64,000 nt of DNA, taken from assembly GCF_000235365.1 (NCBI RefSeq), contig NC_016451.1:930001-994000 (forward strand), in the 5' to 3' direction. Both the position numbers and the translations under genes were made by a program. The notes under the pieces are model-generated. The model saw only the letters and a program-made list of their open reading frames with translations. It was not told the origin of the DNA and did no database searches. Positions within the stretch are counted from its first letter, which is position 1; each line of letters opens with the position of its first letter. Of the stretch, positions 30,035 through 41,800 are shown piece by piece. The stretch is from Eremothecium cymbalariae DBVPG#7215. Taxonomy: Eukaryota > Ascomycota > Saccharomycetes > Saccharomycetales > Saccharomycetaceae.

Positions 30035-30790
30035 TCATTCCTGAGTATCAGTAGGCTGTTCCTCTTGCCCAGCTTCAGACATGTCAGAGGTCCACAAGGT
30101 CAAATTGTCCCTCAACAACTGCATGATCAAAGTACTATCCTTGTAAGACTCCTCGGATAACGTATCTAGCTCAGCAATAGCATCATCAAAGGCTTGTTTG
30201 GCCAAATGGCAGGCCTTGTCCGGTGAATTCTGGATCTCGTAATAGAAGACCGAAAAGTTCAAAGCTAAACCTAATCTAATTGGATGAGTCGGAGGCAACT
30301 CAGTAGTAGCAATATCAGAAGCAGACTTGTATGCCTCTAAGGAAGCATTCGTGGCCTTCTCCCTGACATCACCAGCAGAAAATTCAGCCAGATATCTATG
30401 ATAATCACCCTTCATCTTATAATAAAATACCTTGGACTCCCCAGTGGTAGCCGATGGAATCAAATGGGTGTCCAAAACACTCAAGATATCATCGCAAATC
30501 TTGGTCAACTCGGACTCAATCTTAGAACGGTAAGTCCTAATCAACTTCACCTGATATTCGGACTTTTCCTTGGCCTCCTCTTTCTGCTCAATCGAAGAAA
30601 CAATTCTCCAAGAAGCACGACGTGCTCCAATAACATTCTTATACGCAACAGATAACAAATTTCTCTCCTCAACCGATAGCTCATGCCCAGAAGAAGCAAC
30701 CGCCTTCATGTTTTCAACCATCTCCTCATAACGCTCGGCTTGCTCAGCCAACTTAGCCAAATAGACAGAATCTTCACGACTTAAAGACAT
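30035..30790 (-). CDS. BMH1: 14-3-3 protein (Bmh1/Bmh2)
   Basis: This 251-residue canonical 14-3-3 protein starts [20 protein letters not shown] and carries [35 protein letters not shown] and [12 protein letters not shown]. It has all nine helices and the conserved Lys/Arg/Tyr phosphopeptide pocket. 14-3-3 dimers bind phosphoserine proteins in Ras/PKA, TOR and checkpoint signalling. The S. cerevisiae paralogues Bmh1 (267) and Bmh2 (273) end in Gln-rich tails; here the tail is short ([13 protein letters not shown]). It stands for both S. cerevisiae genes, so the symbol is chosen by convention. Family certain. Confidence 0.96.
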   Translation of the reverse strand: MSLSREDSVYLAKLAEQAERYEEMVENMKAVASSGHELSVEERNLLSVAYKNVIGARRASWRIVSSIEQKEEAKEKSEYQVKLIRTYRSKIESELTKICDDILSVLDTHLIPSATTGESKVFYYKMKGDYHRYLAEFSAGDVREKATNASLEAYKSASDIATTELPPTHPIRLGLALNFSVFYYEIQNSPDKACHLAKQAFDDAIAELDTLSEESYKDSTLIMQLLRDNLTLWTSDMSEAGQEEQPTDTQE

Positions 30791-31055
30791 TGTGTGTAAT
30801 AGTTTGGTATTGTTCGGGGGGAGGGGGGAGGGTGTTCTGACTCAAAATTTACGCTCGTTAGTAACACTATAACTACTTTTCTGATATTGTGTTTATAACT
30901 AGAAAAGAGAAGAAAAACAACACTTTTGTTCTTTTTTCCTTTCTTTACAACTGCAGTTCAAAATCGGTTGGCTCCAGGAAAAGTAGTGCGTTAATAAATA
31001 ACTACTCTATTTTCTTTTTTGTACTTTTTGCGAAATCTAAAAATTCCTGCGTGAC

Positions 31056-31100
<45 letters not shown>
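31056..31100 (+). repeat. (TTG)15 microsatellite
   Basis: Fifteen uninterrupted TTG units run into TGTGTGTG. The repeat lies in the BMH 5' region, about 270 bases from its ATG, and is not in a coding frame. It would read as poly-Gln on the minus strand, but no gene supports that. Confidence 0.95.
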
Positions 31101-31101
<1 letters not shown>

Positions 31102-32277
31102 GTGTGTGTCCTGTCCTGTATTCCCCCGTTCGCCACCGCATCACACATACCACCTCCATGTCTATAACGAACAACCACCACCAAACCAACCAACCCCTGT
31201 TTGTGCGCAATCTTTTGTTTTTCTTGTTCGGTTCATTCTATCTCCCGCAAAAACACAATTTATTTTCGCCACCTTCATTAAAATTCGCTCTTGTTGCGAG
31301 AAGCCGAAGACGGCCAGGCCAGGCAGTGAAAAAGTTACCCTACCGTATCACAAACCGCATCGTTCTAGACGTTTTTGATCGAATAATCACCATTTCTCCC
31401 AAATCGGTGGCAAAACCAATCATCACCCGCTATCCATCACCACAAACGACGATTTTCACATAAACAAACCTAACCAGGATCCCCTCGCCCACACACACAC
31501 GCGCAACATGCCCCATTTTTACCACTAAAAACATAACCACACAACACTCACAACAAACAAACAAACTCACAGTATAATCAAAAACACAATCAAAAACAAA
31601 AAAAACTCAATCCCTGGTCGCCAATCGACGCTGCCATAGTCTAAACTTGTAACACCTAGAATTATCTTGTAAACATACCTTTCAATTGTTGGTTTTCCTT
31701 GTCTCTTCAATTAGAACGACTTTTTGTGGTTAGTTCAGATGTAAAGTGTAGTTTAGAACTCTGGGCCAGGAAATACAAAACGACCTGACCTAAACTAATC
31801 TATCTCTGTAGGGGAAAAAAAGAAAGCAGAAACCACAAAAACGCTGCATCCTGGTTTTGGGGCGGGACGGGGGGCCAGAGGGGCCGTCTGTGGTGGTGTC
31901 CGGCTGTGCTGGCTGTGCACGGTTTCTTGCGGAAAGGGGGTGGTGGGTTGTCTCTTTTTTGTTTATGTTCCCCGGACAAAAAGGCTTCAGTCACGTGACG
32001 ATGTCAATGCAGCCAGCGGTTCCGGGTGTTTTCGGCTGGTTCAAAGGGCAATTTACGAAGATGCATATAGATCACGGATTGGAGGGGGCAGGCTGTGTTT
32101 GTTGTGGCAAGATAAACTGGATACGTGTCCACGAGTATTGGATGAGCGATTGGCCGGCGTCAGATCCCCCTCCATTGTCGAAAAAGAGGGGGATAAATGT
32201 AGATCTACTGGGTCGTGTATCGTAGGTAATATGCATGTGTTGCGGTTAGCTGTCGGTGGGCCAGTTGGGTTGAAGGG

Positions 32278-32304
32278 GTAGGCGTAGGCGGAGCCTACGC
32301 CTAC
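32278..32304. repeat. Perfect GC-rich hairpin, 12-bp stem, 3-nt loop
   Basis: The left arm GTAGGCGTAGGC (32278-32289) and right arm GCCTACGCCTAC (32293-32304) flank GGA. Each arm is itself a tandem duplicate of six bases. The function is unknown; it lies about 465 bases before GRX3. Confidence 0.9.
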
Positions 32305-32768
32305 GCGAAAATTGGGAAGGAAAGAAGAAAAAAGAAGGGTCTAAAAACCAAAGTTCTATCTATGCAAGAACTGTGTATATCTATATATCCATATGGCAGC
32401 GGCCTAGGGCGGGGGCAAGGGCAGTGGTATTGCGCTTGATCAAGACTTGGAATGCGGGCGGCTTAGTTGTTTGTTTATGTGTAATGATGAGGAGGGAGTG
32501 GGCAGGAGGGTCGGTGGGAGACCGCAGTAGGGGGACGGAGGTTTAGTAATAGGACGGCGTCTGATTGGTCAGAGTGCACGTGATATAATTGTCAAGGTGT
32601 GTGGGTGTTGTTTATGAACATTTGGGCTACTCGAACATAACGAGAAACAAAGAAGGCAGGTTCATAGATAAGTTATACAAGTTTGTCGAAGGCTGGGTTA
32701 GTTCAGAGAGTCAGTGAGGCGAATCTATTGGATTGAGTGTGCTGCAGAATATATAGTATAGCGGAGAG

Positions 32769-33506
32769 ATGGCTGTTATTGAAATTACATCGCAGGATCA
32801 GTTTACAAACTTGACTACCGTGGAGGCGGGAAAGAAGTTACTTGCTCTTTACTTTCATACTCCTTGGGCTGAGCCATGTAAGACAATGAATGAGGTGTTT
32901 GCTGCGTTGAGTGAGGAGCCGGTCAACAAGGAGGTGGTATTTATATCTGTGAACGCGGATGAGTTTGTTGAGATCTCTGAACTGTTTGAAGTGTCGGTGG
33001 TGCCATATTTTGTTTTGATTAGAGAAGGGACGATTCTGAAGGAGCTATCGGGAGCTGATCCCAAGGAGTTTGTCGGGGTTTTAGGGCAGCTTATCGGTGG
33101 CGGTGGAGTGGGAGTGGCGGGTAGTAGTGGTTCAAGGGCTGGGGAGGGGTCATTGGGGATGGCTAGTAATGACGACGAAGAAGAAGAGACCGAGGAGCAG
33201 TTGAATGAGAGGTTAAAGAAACTGACCCACGCTGCCCCTGTAATGTTATTTATGAAGGGTACTCCCTCTGAGCCAAAATGTGGGTTTTCTCGTCAAATGG
33301 TGGGTATTTTGAGAGAACACCAGGTCAGGTTTGGGTTTTTTGATATTTTAAAAGACGATAGCGTCAGACAGGGGTTGAAGACATTCTCTGATTGGCCAAC
33401 TTTTCCACAGTTGTATGCTAATGGTGACTTTCAAGGTGGTTTGGATATCATCAAGGAATACTTGGAAGAAGATCCCGAGTTTTTTCAACATACGTTAGGT
33501 TCCTGA
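32769..33506 (+). CDS. GRX3: Monothiol glutaredoxin Grx3/Grx4
   Basis: This 245-residue protein has an N-terminal thioredoxin-like domain (about 1-110, with the atypical site WAEPCK). A Gly/Ser-rich then acidic linker covers about 112-145. The C-terminal monothiol glutaredoxin domain has the CGFS site at Cys171, followed by the glutathione-contact segments DWPTFPQLY and GGLDIIKE. The length and the Cys171 position match S. cerevisiae Grx4 (244 residues). With Fra2, this cytosolic pair carries [2Fe-2S] clusters and signals iron status to Aft1-type regulators. One gene here corresponds to both S. cerevisiae paralogues. It converges on RAD24 with a 166-base gap. Confidence 0.95.
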   Translation: MAVIEITSQDQFTNLTTVEAGKKLLALYFHTPWAEPCKTMNEVFAALSEEPVNKEVVFISVNADEFVEISELFEVSVVPYFVLIREGTILKELSGADPKEFVGVLGQLIGGGGVGVAGSSGSRAGEGSLGMASNDDEEEETEEQLNERLKKLTHAAPVMLFMKGTPSEPKCGFSRQMVGILREHQVRFGFFDILKDDSVRQGLKTFSDWPTFPQLYANGDFQGGLDIIKEYLEEDPEFFQHTLGS

Positions 33507-33672
33507 GATTATGAAGGGTCTTTGAGACTCATATAGATCTTACCTAGTGCGTCTGATGTTTCCCTCTCTTTTATGTGGTTTAATCATATGTTCACTTTAA
33601 ATGGTACCAAGATTGGTTGGGAGAAAACTGAATGTCGCGACGGAATTAATAAATAGACAAAAAGAATACACA

Positions 33673-35583
33673 TTATAGATTCTCTATATCAGAGTCCGAT
33701 AGTGATTCATCATGAGTGATTTGCAGTTTATTAGTTGTTGCATTTGACCGGGGAGGTCCTTTTAACGGTCGCTGGGATAGTATCTCGTACAGCGAATCGT
33801 CATCTAAGGTATATTCTTCGGGACTGGAGTCCTCGATGGGGTCGTCCTTCAGATCTTCACCATCCGCCGAATCATTTTCTTGTCCTAATAGGGCTATATC
33901 TATCTGGTGTTCTATTTTTAGGGAAGCTAGAGCCTGCTTACGACGGAGTTCAAGGTATAATTTATTTGTACTCTGGAACTTTCTTGTAAGCATGTCGCTG
34001 TCGGCTCCAACGGATCCAATTGGACCCCCAATCCTTTGAAGATAATCTGTAGCCTCATCAACCTCTATGGTGCATTTATATTTTTGCTTGATTGCATTTA
34101 TTTCAACTTTATCTTGTAAATTGTTAATAATATACTCTAGACTCTTTTTTGAAAAGTTTTTGGCGTCGCGTATTAATGGTGCGTAATAACCAAGGTACAT
34201 TGCAACGTCTTTAAACCCTGGATATATGCCGTATTTATAGAATTCAATCATCGAAAAGGCTTCAGATTCGTTATGAAATTGATTTTGCAGGTCTCTGACT
34301 TTCCACTCCCGCGGGAACGCAGCTTTCCCATGATGACTATGTTCCTCATGTAAATTACTAAATGTATATCGCACCCTTCGTATCATATATTCCGTGTATT
34401 GATTCAGTATTGAACTTGCATCCTGAATTATGTCGCCCTCGCTTAATGCATCTACAATTTCCACAGCTGCTGTCAAGGGCAAATTCTCATTATTGAATTT
34501 TGAATAATTTTCTAAGATGCCCAACCTAAAGGTATCACTTATTAAGTTCTCCGTGTCCATCAATTTCGTGATTGTTTGCTCGTCGGTATCATCTTTAGAT
34601 CCATAAATTACCTTACCTATAGCATGGAAATAGTTGAGAGAAGTTTCTCTTGGTGACAATAAATTACCATCCCCAGTACTATAACACCAAAATTGAAGCA
34701 TGTATATTGCAGATCGAATATCGCCCGGTCCAGCGGCCAATTCTTTGATAAAGCTTCCCAATCGCTTCCATTTCATTTTAGTAAACTGAGACTTTTCACA
34801 ATTTGCTATATATTTCAGTCGAGTAGTAATCAATGTAGCGTTTATGGGGTTAAATTTGATTCTAGTTAAAAGTGGATGACTGAGTACATCTTTACTAAAT
34901 ATTGTTTCAGTAACAAATGAAGTATCAAGGCTAAACGTTTTAGAGTTGCTTGGAAGCTCACATTCGGTAATGCACAAAACCAATGGCGGTAGAGGAATAT
35001 CCGCATGCAACCATTGCATCATAAATTTATTATATCGTAGACGTGTTTCATCATGAAATACATTCGGCAACTCCTCTACTAAGATCACAGAAAGATTGCT
35101 ACCAATCTTATACCTTGCCTGTTGTAAAAAATCACCAAATGAATCCATTGGTGACACATCAGTTATATCGTTATCATACTCAATGTATGTACTATCAGCT
35201 GCGAGAGATCGACGAATTTTTAAACCGCCACAAGCCCTATATTTAGGCACCAGTTCATCGCTTAGCAGTTTGACGACTGTGCTCTTTGAACATCCCGCAG
35301 GACCAGTTAATAATAGCATACGTTGATCACATTGCCCCGATAACATAGCTTCAAGTGAACATCTCACATCGGACAACTTCTTCTTATGAATAGCCACATC
35401 AGCAACTGAGGTTGGTGCATATTTTTCATACCATTGCTCCATAACATCGAATGATTCACCACCAGTATTAAATTTGTTATAATATTCACCAATCTTCTTA
35501 GATCTCTTGTTTGACACTTTGATATTGCTGCTTTTGGGACCTAAAGCACCACGCGATCTTTTCAAAAGCGATATATCCTGCAT
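33673..35583 (-). CDS. RAD24: Checkpoint clamp loader subunit Rad24
   Basis: This 636-residue AAA+ protein (659 in S. cerevisiae) starts at the ATG at 35583; in-frame sequence upstream lacks an ATG. The Walker A TGPAGCSKST is at about 90-100, and the Rad17/Rad24-specific Walker B VEELPNVFHDE is near 165. The opening MQDISLLKRSRGALGPK is basic, and the C-terminus is acidic. Rad24 replaces Rfc1 in an RFC-like complex that loads the 9-1-1 clamp (Ddc1-Mec3-Rad17) at damaged DNA. It diverges from BRR2 across 263 bases, as on S. cerevisiae chromosome V. Confidence 0.94.
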   Translation of the reverse strand: MQDISLLKRSRGALGPKSSNIKVSNKRSKKIGEYYNKFNTGGESFDVMEQWYEKYAPTSVADVAIHKKKLSDVRCSLEAMLSGQCDQRMLLLTGPAGCSKSTVVKLLSDELVPKYRACGGLKIRRSLAADSTYIEYDNDITDVSPMDSFGDFLQQARYKIGSNLSVILVEELPNVFHDETRLRYNKFMMQWLHADIPLPPLVLCITECELPSNSKTFSLDTSFVTETIFSKDVLSHPLLTRIKFNPINATLITTRLKYIANCEKSQFTKMKWKRLGSFIKELAAGPGDIRSAIYMLQFWCYSTGDGNLLSPRETSLNYFHAIGKVIYGSKDDTDEQTITKLMDTENLISDTFRLGILENYSKFNNENLPLTAAVEIVDALSEGDIIQDASSILNQYTEYMIRRVRYTFSNLHEEHSHHGKAAFPREWKVRDLQNQFHNESEAFSMIEFYKYGIYPGFKDVAMYLGYYAPLIRDAKNFSKKSLEYIINNLQDKVEINAIKQKYKCTIEVDEATDYLQRIGGPIGSVGADSDMLTRKFQSTNKLYLELRRKQALASLKIEHQIDIALLGQENDSADGEDLKDDPIEDSSPEEYTLDDDSLYEILSQRPLKGPPRSNATTNKLQITHDESLSDSDIENL

Positions 35584-35846
35584 AGATACAACCAAATATT
35601 TATGACTTAGGGAACCCTACTCTAACATAAAAGCCTCTAACTTGAGGTTTTAGGTATATTAGAAGCATGTAGCAGACCAGTGTTTTAAAGTTCATCATGT
35701 CAAAGCCTTTCGTTTTATATGACGTTTGAAAATTTTATAGTTTTAAAAACTCAGCACCATCGATCGTATCGCATCTTCTATAACCTGCAAGCCAGGGCAT
35801 ATTCATTGACACGCAGTCATATGGTCTATATATCGAACCACTGAAT

Positions 35847-38800
35847 ATGTCTGAAGAGAAGAAAAATGAGATCAAGCAGAAGATCCGAGAAATATATCGT
35901 TATGATGGAATGTCTAACAAAGTTCTACGAGCTGATAGACGATTACAGGAAAATAAAGCTGACCCTTTAAAGGATGCAGCGATAGCTCAACCCAAGTCAA
36001 TGGCAGGTAGAATATCTATAAAAGATATGGGGCAAATAACAACTAATGAAGATTCTAATATTGCTGAGAAGCCCATGATAAAAGAACTTCCTGTTGCAAA
36101 AGTCAAGAAAGAAGCAGCGACAACAACTGCTACAAGAAATATAGGACTAAGAAGTGTTTTAGCGGATGGAATTGATACATTGAAATATTATCCAAGTACC
36201 AAACCGAATACAGAAGTATATGGAAATATTCTAGCATATGTTTCAGAGCTGCTAGGAAATGATATGCCTCATTCTGTGGTAGTTAGTGCAACTGATCTTG
36301 TACTGCAAGTACTGAAAGGAGATGGATTAGAATCAGAACATAGTATGACTGTTAAGAAGCAACAGATTGAAGAAGATCTGGATATGAACCTTGGGGAAAA
36401 TAAATTCCATGAGCTTGTTAACCTATCTAAAAAGCTCACAGATTATCATCGGAACACAGAACCAGAGGCTGGTAATGAAGTTGCCATTATAGATGATAGT
36501 GGCTCAGAAGATGATGATGATGATGAAGATAATGAAGCAACTACCAATCAAGTTCTGGAAGATTTAGGTGAAGGAATGAATATTGAACTGATCGATACTA
36601 ATGACCAAAAAACCAACGACATTAAACTTGGAATTTCTAATGATATTATTGAATTTCATGGTTCAACGAAAAATGACGCCGTGGAACATATACCGATATA
36701 TGTTATTGATGAATATTATCTTCAAAGGAAGATCAATTCGGTATTAAAAGTATCAGATGATCTTGTACATAATATTTCAGAAAAGATTCTACAACTTTTG
36801 GGTGAAGAATATGCCACGAAAGATTTAGAAAGCAAACTGATCGAGATTTTGAAGTTTGAAAATTATGAATTGATAGAATTCATTGTGTTAAATAGGATGC
36901 CGCTATTTTGGGGTACCAAGCTATCACGAGTTTCAGAAAAAACAAGAGAGTCGGTGTTGGAAGAAATGCTCAAAAATGGACATTATTCTTTGGTTGAAGA
37001 ATATAAAAAGAGAGAAGTGCAACCAAAACGCCGAGTAAGTGATAGTAGTAATGAAAAATCCTTAAAACCTGCCATGAAGAAACAAAAAAATGATTTTACT
37101 TCAAATTACCTTCAAATCGTTGATTTGAACACTTTATCCTTTGATCCTGGATCAAAACTTTTGACTACAACACGGATTTCTTTACCAAAGGATTCCTTTA
37201 AAAGAATAAAGCCATCTTATGAAGAGATTCATATTCCCGCTCCTTTGATGCCAACAGATGGCTTTCCACTAGTTCCAATTTCTCAGTTTCCGGAATGGGC
37301 ACAAAAGGCATTCCCTGTTACTGAAACCAAGACTTTAAATCGCATACAATCGGAGGTATACCCTGTGGTCTTTGATACAGATGTAAATATCCTGTTATGT
37401 GCCCCGACTGGTGCTGGTAAAACAAACGTAGCTATTTTGGCCATTTTGAGAGCAATTTCTAAGTTTTTTAACGTCGAGAGAAACAAGCTACAAATATCTA
37501 AATTCAAGGTTGTATATGTCGCACCTCTGAAGGCATTGGTGCAAGAACAGGTTCGAGAGTTTCAAAGACGATTACAACAGTATGGAATTAGGACTGCAGA
37601 GTTAACCGGTGATTCTAATTTGACAAAGCAGCAAATATCAGACACGCAGATTTTGGTTTCCACCCCAGAAAAGTGGGACGTTATTACGAGGAATGAGTCT
37701 AACCAAAGCTTTATAAAGTACGTCCGTCTTATCATTATTGATGAAATTCACTTATTGCATGATGAACGTGGTCCTGTGTTAGAAAGTATAGTGGCCCGTT
37801 CGTTCAGAAATCAGGATCTTGAATCCATACCACGGTTACTTGGGCTATCCGCAACTCTACCGAACTTTGAAGACGTTGCAAAATTCTTAAGAGTTCCAAA
37901 AGAAGGGTTATTTTACTTTGATTCATCATATAGGCCATGTCCGCTGGCTCAACAATTTTGCGGTATTACTGAGAAGAGTGCTATCAAGAAAGTTAACGCC
38001 ATGAATCATATCTGCTATGAAAAGATACTAGAATCTGTTGCTGAAGGCCATCAAGTTATAGTTTTCGTTCATTCACGTAAAGATACTTCAAGAACTGCTC
38101 GATGGATAAAAGAAAAACTCGTTGAAGAAGAAAATATTAATCGGTTTATCCCATCAGATCCTGGAGCCGTTCAAATTCTAAAACGCGAATCAAAGAATAT
38201 TAGCGATCGCCATTTATGTGAATTGGTAGAGTTTGGGATTGGAGTTCATCATGCCGGGCTTATGAAAGATGATAGATCCTTATCAGAGGACCTTTTTGCT
38301 GATGGATTATTGAAAGTTCTTGTATCAACAGCTACCCTTGCATGGGGTGTTAACTTACCTGCTCACACAGTTATCATTAAGGGAACAGATGTTTATTCTC
38401 CTGAAAAAGGTGAATGGACTCACATTTCGCCCCAGGATGTACTACAAATGTTAGGTAGAGCTGGTAGACCAAGATATGACACAAATGGTGAGGGTATCAT
38501 TATCACTAATCAGTCAGATATACAATATTATTTGGCCGTGTTAAACCAACAACTCCCTATTGAATCACAGTTTATAAGCAGATTTGTTGATAATTTGAAT
38601 GCTGAAATCGTTCTGGGCTCTGTGAAGAATAGGCTCGATGCTGTTGATTGGCTAGGTTATACTTACTTATATGTGCGTTTGCTAAAAGTTCCTGATATCT
38701 ATAATGTTCCTGTTGAAAAATACCCTGAAGATACCGTTTTGTATAATTATAGATGCAACCTAGCCCACTCTGCACTCACTATTCTTCATAACAATAATTT

Positions 38801-41800
38801 AGTTGTTTATGATGCTCTTTCAGGTAATGTTCGATCAACTGAATTAGGCCGAATAGCTTCTCGTTTTTACATCAAATATACCACCATTTCGATGTATAAT
38901 GAAAGTTTGGGAGAGCAGCTTGATCAACTTGATATCTTGAACATATTCGCTAAATCTGATGAATTCAAATATATGTCTTGTCGGCAAGAGGAAAAACATG
39001 AAATTACAAGATTACTTGAAAGAGCACCAATTCCCATTAAAGAGAATGCAGATGATCCACTGGCAAAAGTGAATATTTTGCTACAGTCTTATATTTCTCG
39101 GTTGGTACTAGATGGCTTTGCATTAAATGCGGATATGGTATTCATCACGCAGAATGCAGGTAGATTATTTCGAGCATTATTTGAAATATGCTTGAGAAAG
39201 CGTTGGCCACGGCTTACAAAGATTTTGCTAAATATATGCAGATCAATTGACAGAAGATTGTGGTTAACGAATTCACCTCTTAGACAATTTCCAAGATGCC
39301 CTATAGAAATCATTAAAAAAACTGAAGCATCTTCTTTGCCTTGGATTGGTTATCTTTACCTAAAATCTCCGGCTGAGGTTGCGCAAGCTATCAGGTCCGA
39401 AAAGTTTGGGAAGGCTACATATGATCTAATTCAAAGATTCCCAAAGCTCAGAATGGAGTGTTCTATACAACCCATAACGCAGAGCGTATTAAAGTTTAGT
39501 TTAGAACTGATTCCAGAGTGGATTTGGGATTCTAAAATTCACGGACATGCAGAAACATTTATACTTACCGTTGAAGATACCGATGGTGAAGTGATTCTAT
39601 ATACCGATACCATAACTATAATGAAAGATTATAGTCACACAGAGCATCTGATTGAGTTTACAATACAGCTTGATCTATCCAAGCCAGTCCAAGTTCCACC
39701 TGCATATTTTATTAGTTTATCTTCAGAAAAGTGGTTGCATGCTGATTATAGAATACCAGTGGTTTTAAATGAAATACATCTACCGAAGAAATTTCCTGCT
39801 CCTACACAATTGATAGAAAGAGACTTAATTCCCATTAACGAAGTGGGTGAGGACGAATATATGAATACTTTCCCATTTTCTCATTTCAATAAATTTCAAA
39901 CACATGTTTTTCATCCCCTTTACAATACTGAAGACAATGTCTTGATCTGTGCATGTAAAGGATCTGGAAAAACTGTGATGGCAGAATTAGCTTTATTGAA
40001 CCATTGGAAAAATGGGAAAGGACGTGCAGTTTATATATGCCCATCTCAGGAACGAATTGACGGATTACTTGAGAAATGGAAACATAACTTTTCAAATATC
40101 GCTGGCGGTAAAAATATTAATAAATTTGGCGCTGAGTTAACATTAAACCTACGACTTCTCACGGAATCACATTTAATTTTATCAACACCTTCCCAGTTTG
40201 ATTTAATATCACGCCGTTGGAAACGAAGGAGAAATATTCAGACATTAGAATTATTGATCTTAGATGACGTTCATATGGTCAGTAATGGATTAGAGGGTGC
40301 TATATATGAGACTATTATATCCAGAATGCTCTTTATCAGGGGTCAATTAGAAACTAATTTGAGAACTGTTGGGCTTTCTACCTCATTGGCAGACGGTCGT
40401 AATTTCGGAGAGTGGATAGGAGCGAATAAAAATAACATATTTAATTTTTCTTATCAGGAAAGAAACAGCCCATTTCAAATTCAATTTCAATCTTATGAGG
40501 ATTCAAATAAAGTATCTGTGGATCCATCAATGCTGAAGTCTGCCTTTGAACTTATTATAAATACACCCGCTCATCTCAATACAGTTGTTTTCTTATCCGC
40601 CAGGAAACTTTGTATTGATGTTGGTATAACGTTTACGAAAATTGCAAACTCTATCAATAAATCACTATCGAAAATGAATGCCTCTGAATTAGACAACTAT
40701 TTGATAAAAGTTAAGGATTTACAGTTAAAAGAATTTTTAAAAAAAGGAATTGGCTTTTTCTACAAAGGGATGTATGCATCTGACAAAAATATTGTTGAAG
40801 AGTTGCACAATAAAAGATTGCTTTCAGTTACTTTAAGTTCAAGAGATTTCCATAACCAGGCACCTATTTCAAATAATGTCATAATATTAAGCACCCAGTA
40901 TTATGATATCAGAGAACATCGCAATGTCAATTACACGATAATTGAACTTTTGGAGATGCTTGGTCTTTCTACCGGCTACAGCAACAATCCTGGCAGAGCT
41001 ATAATTTTGACAAATTCAAAAACCAAGGATTATTACAAGAAATTTTTGACAGAACCGCTCCCGACAGAAAGTTACATGCCATTCTATCTTCATGATGGGT
41101 TCATAACTGATATAGCTACATCAATTATTGAAAGCAAACAGGATTGTGTGGATTGGATAACATACACATATTTTTACAGGCGTATTCATGCAAATCCAAG
41201 TTATTATGGAGTTAAGGATACTTCACCTATGGGAATATCCGCTTACTTTACGGAAGTCGTTCAAGATACATTGGACGACTTGTTGGAAGCTTCTGTTATC
41301 GAAATCAATCATTCAGTTGATGAAGACCAACAACAAGAAGCAGATGAGGTTATATCTCCATTGAACGGATGCATGATCAGCTCACATTACAATATTTCAT
41401 TCCAGACCATGTATATGTTCATGAATTCTTTGGAGAAGAGTACTAAATTAAAGTCCATTATTGAAACTTTAGCTTCTGCTTTGGAATTTGAAAATATCCA
41501 ATTCCGGCAAGAGGAGTTTACCACTTTATCAAAGATTCATAGTGCCTTACCCTTTCAATATTCTGCTGGTTTACAACAAGAATTACCTGCCTTCAAAGTT
41601 TTTGTCTTACTGCAGGCTCATTTTTCCCGCTTGAAGCTGCCCGCTGAATTGGAGATGGATTTAAACAGTATTTTAGGCAAGGTTATTCCTTTACTGAATG
41701 GAATTATAGACATTCTATCAGGTGATGGTCGTTTGAACGTGACAACTGCGATTGATCTTTCCCAGATGTTAGTACAAGGCTGTTGGGACACTGACAGCCC

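Larger units (their letters stand above)
30791..32768. other. 2-kb divergent promoter region BMH/GRX3
   Basis: No protein gene is supported. Contents: a G-rich run near 30820; TGACTCA at 30838-30844; a perfect (TTG)15 microsatellite at 31056-31100 followed by GT; and C/A-rich single-strand-biased DNA at about 31480-31610. A TCACGTGA site lies at 31991-31998, a 12-bp perfect hairpin at 32278-32304 and CACGTG at 32577-32582. Bases 31850-32250 are GC-richer, and frames there look like chance. The size is unusual for this gene-dense genome and may hide an RNA gene that I cannot recognise. Confidence 0.5.

Noticed and set aside
31002..31463. Frames across the (TTG)15 repeat giving poly-Gln, poly-Cys or poly-Leu
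   Set aside because: They exist only because of the repeat; flanking residues show no protein-like pattern.
31857..32281. Two overlapping plus-strand frames (122 and 113 codons) upstream of GRX3/4
   Set aside because: They overlap in different frames within GC-richer promoter DNA and show no family features.
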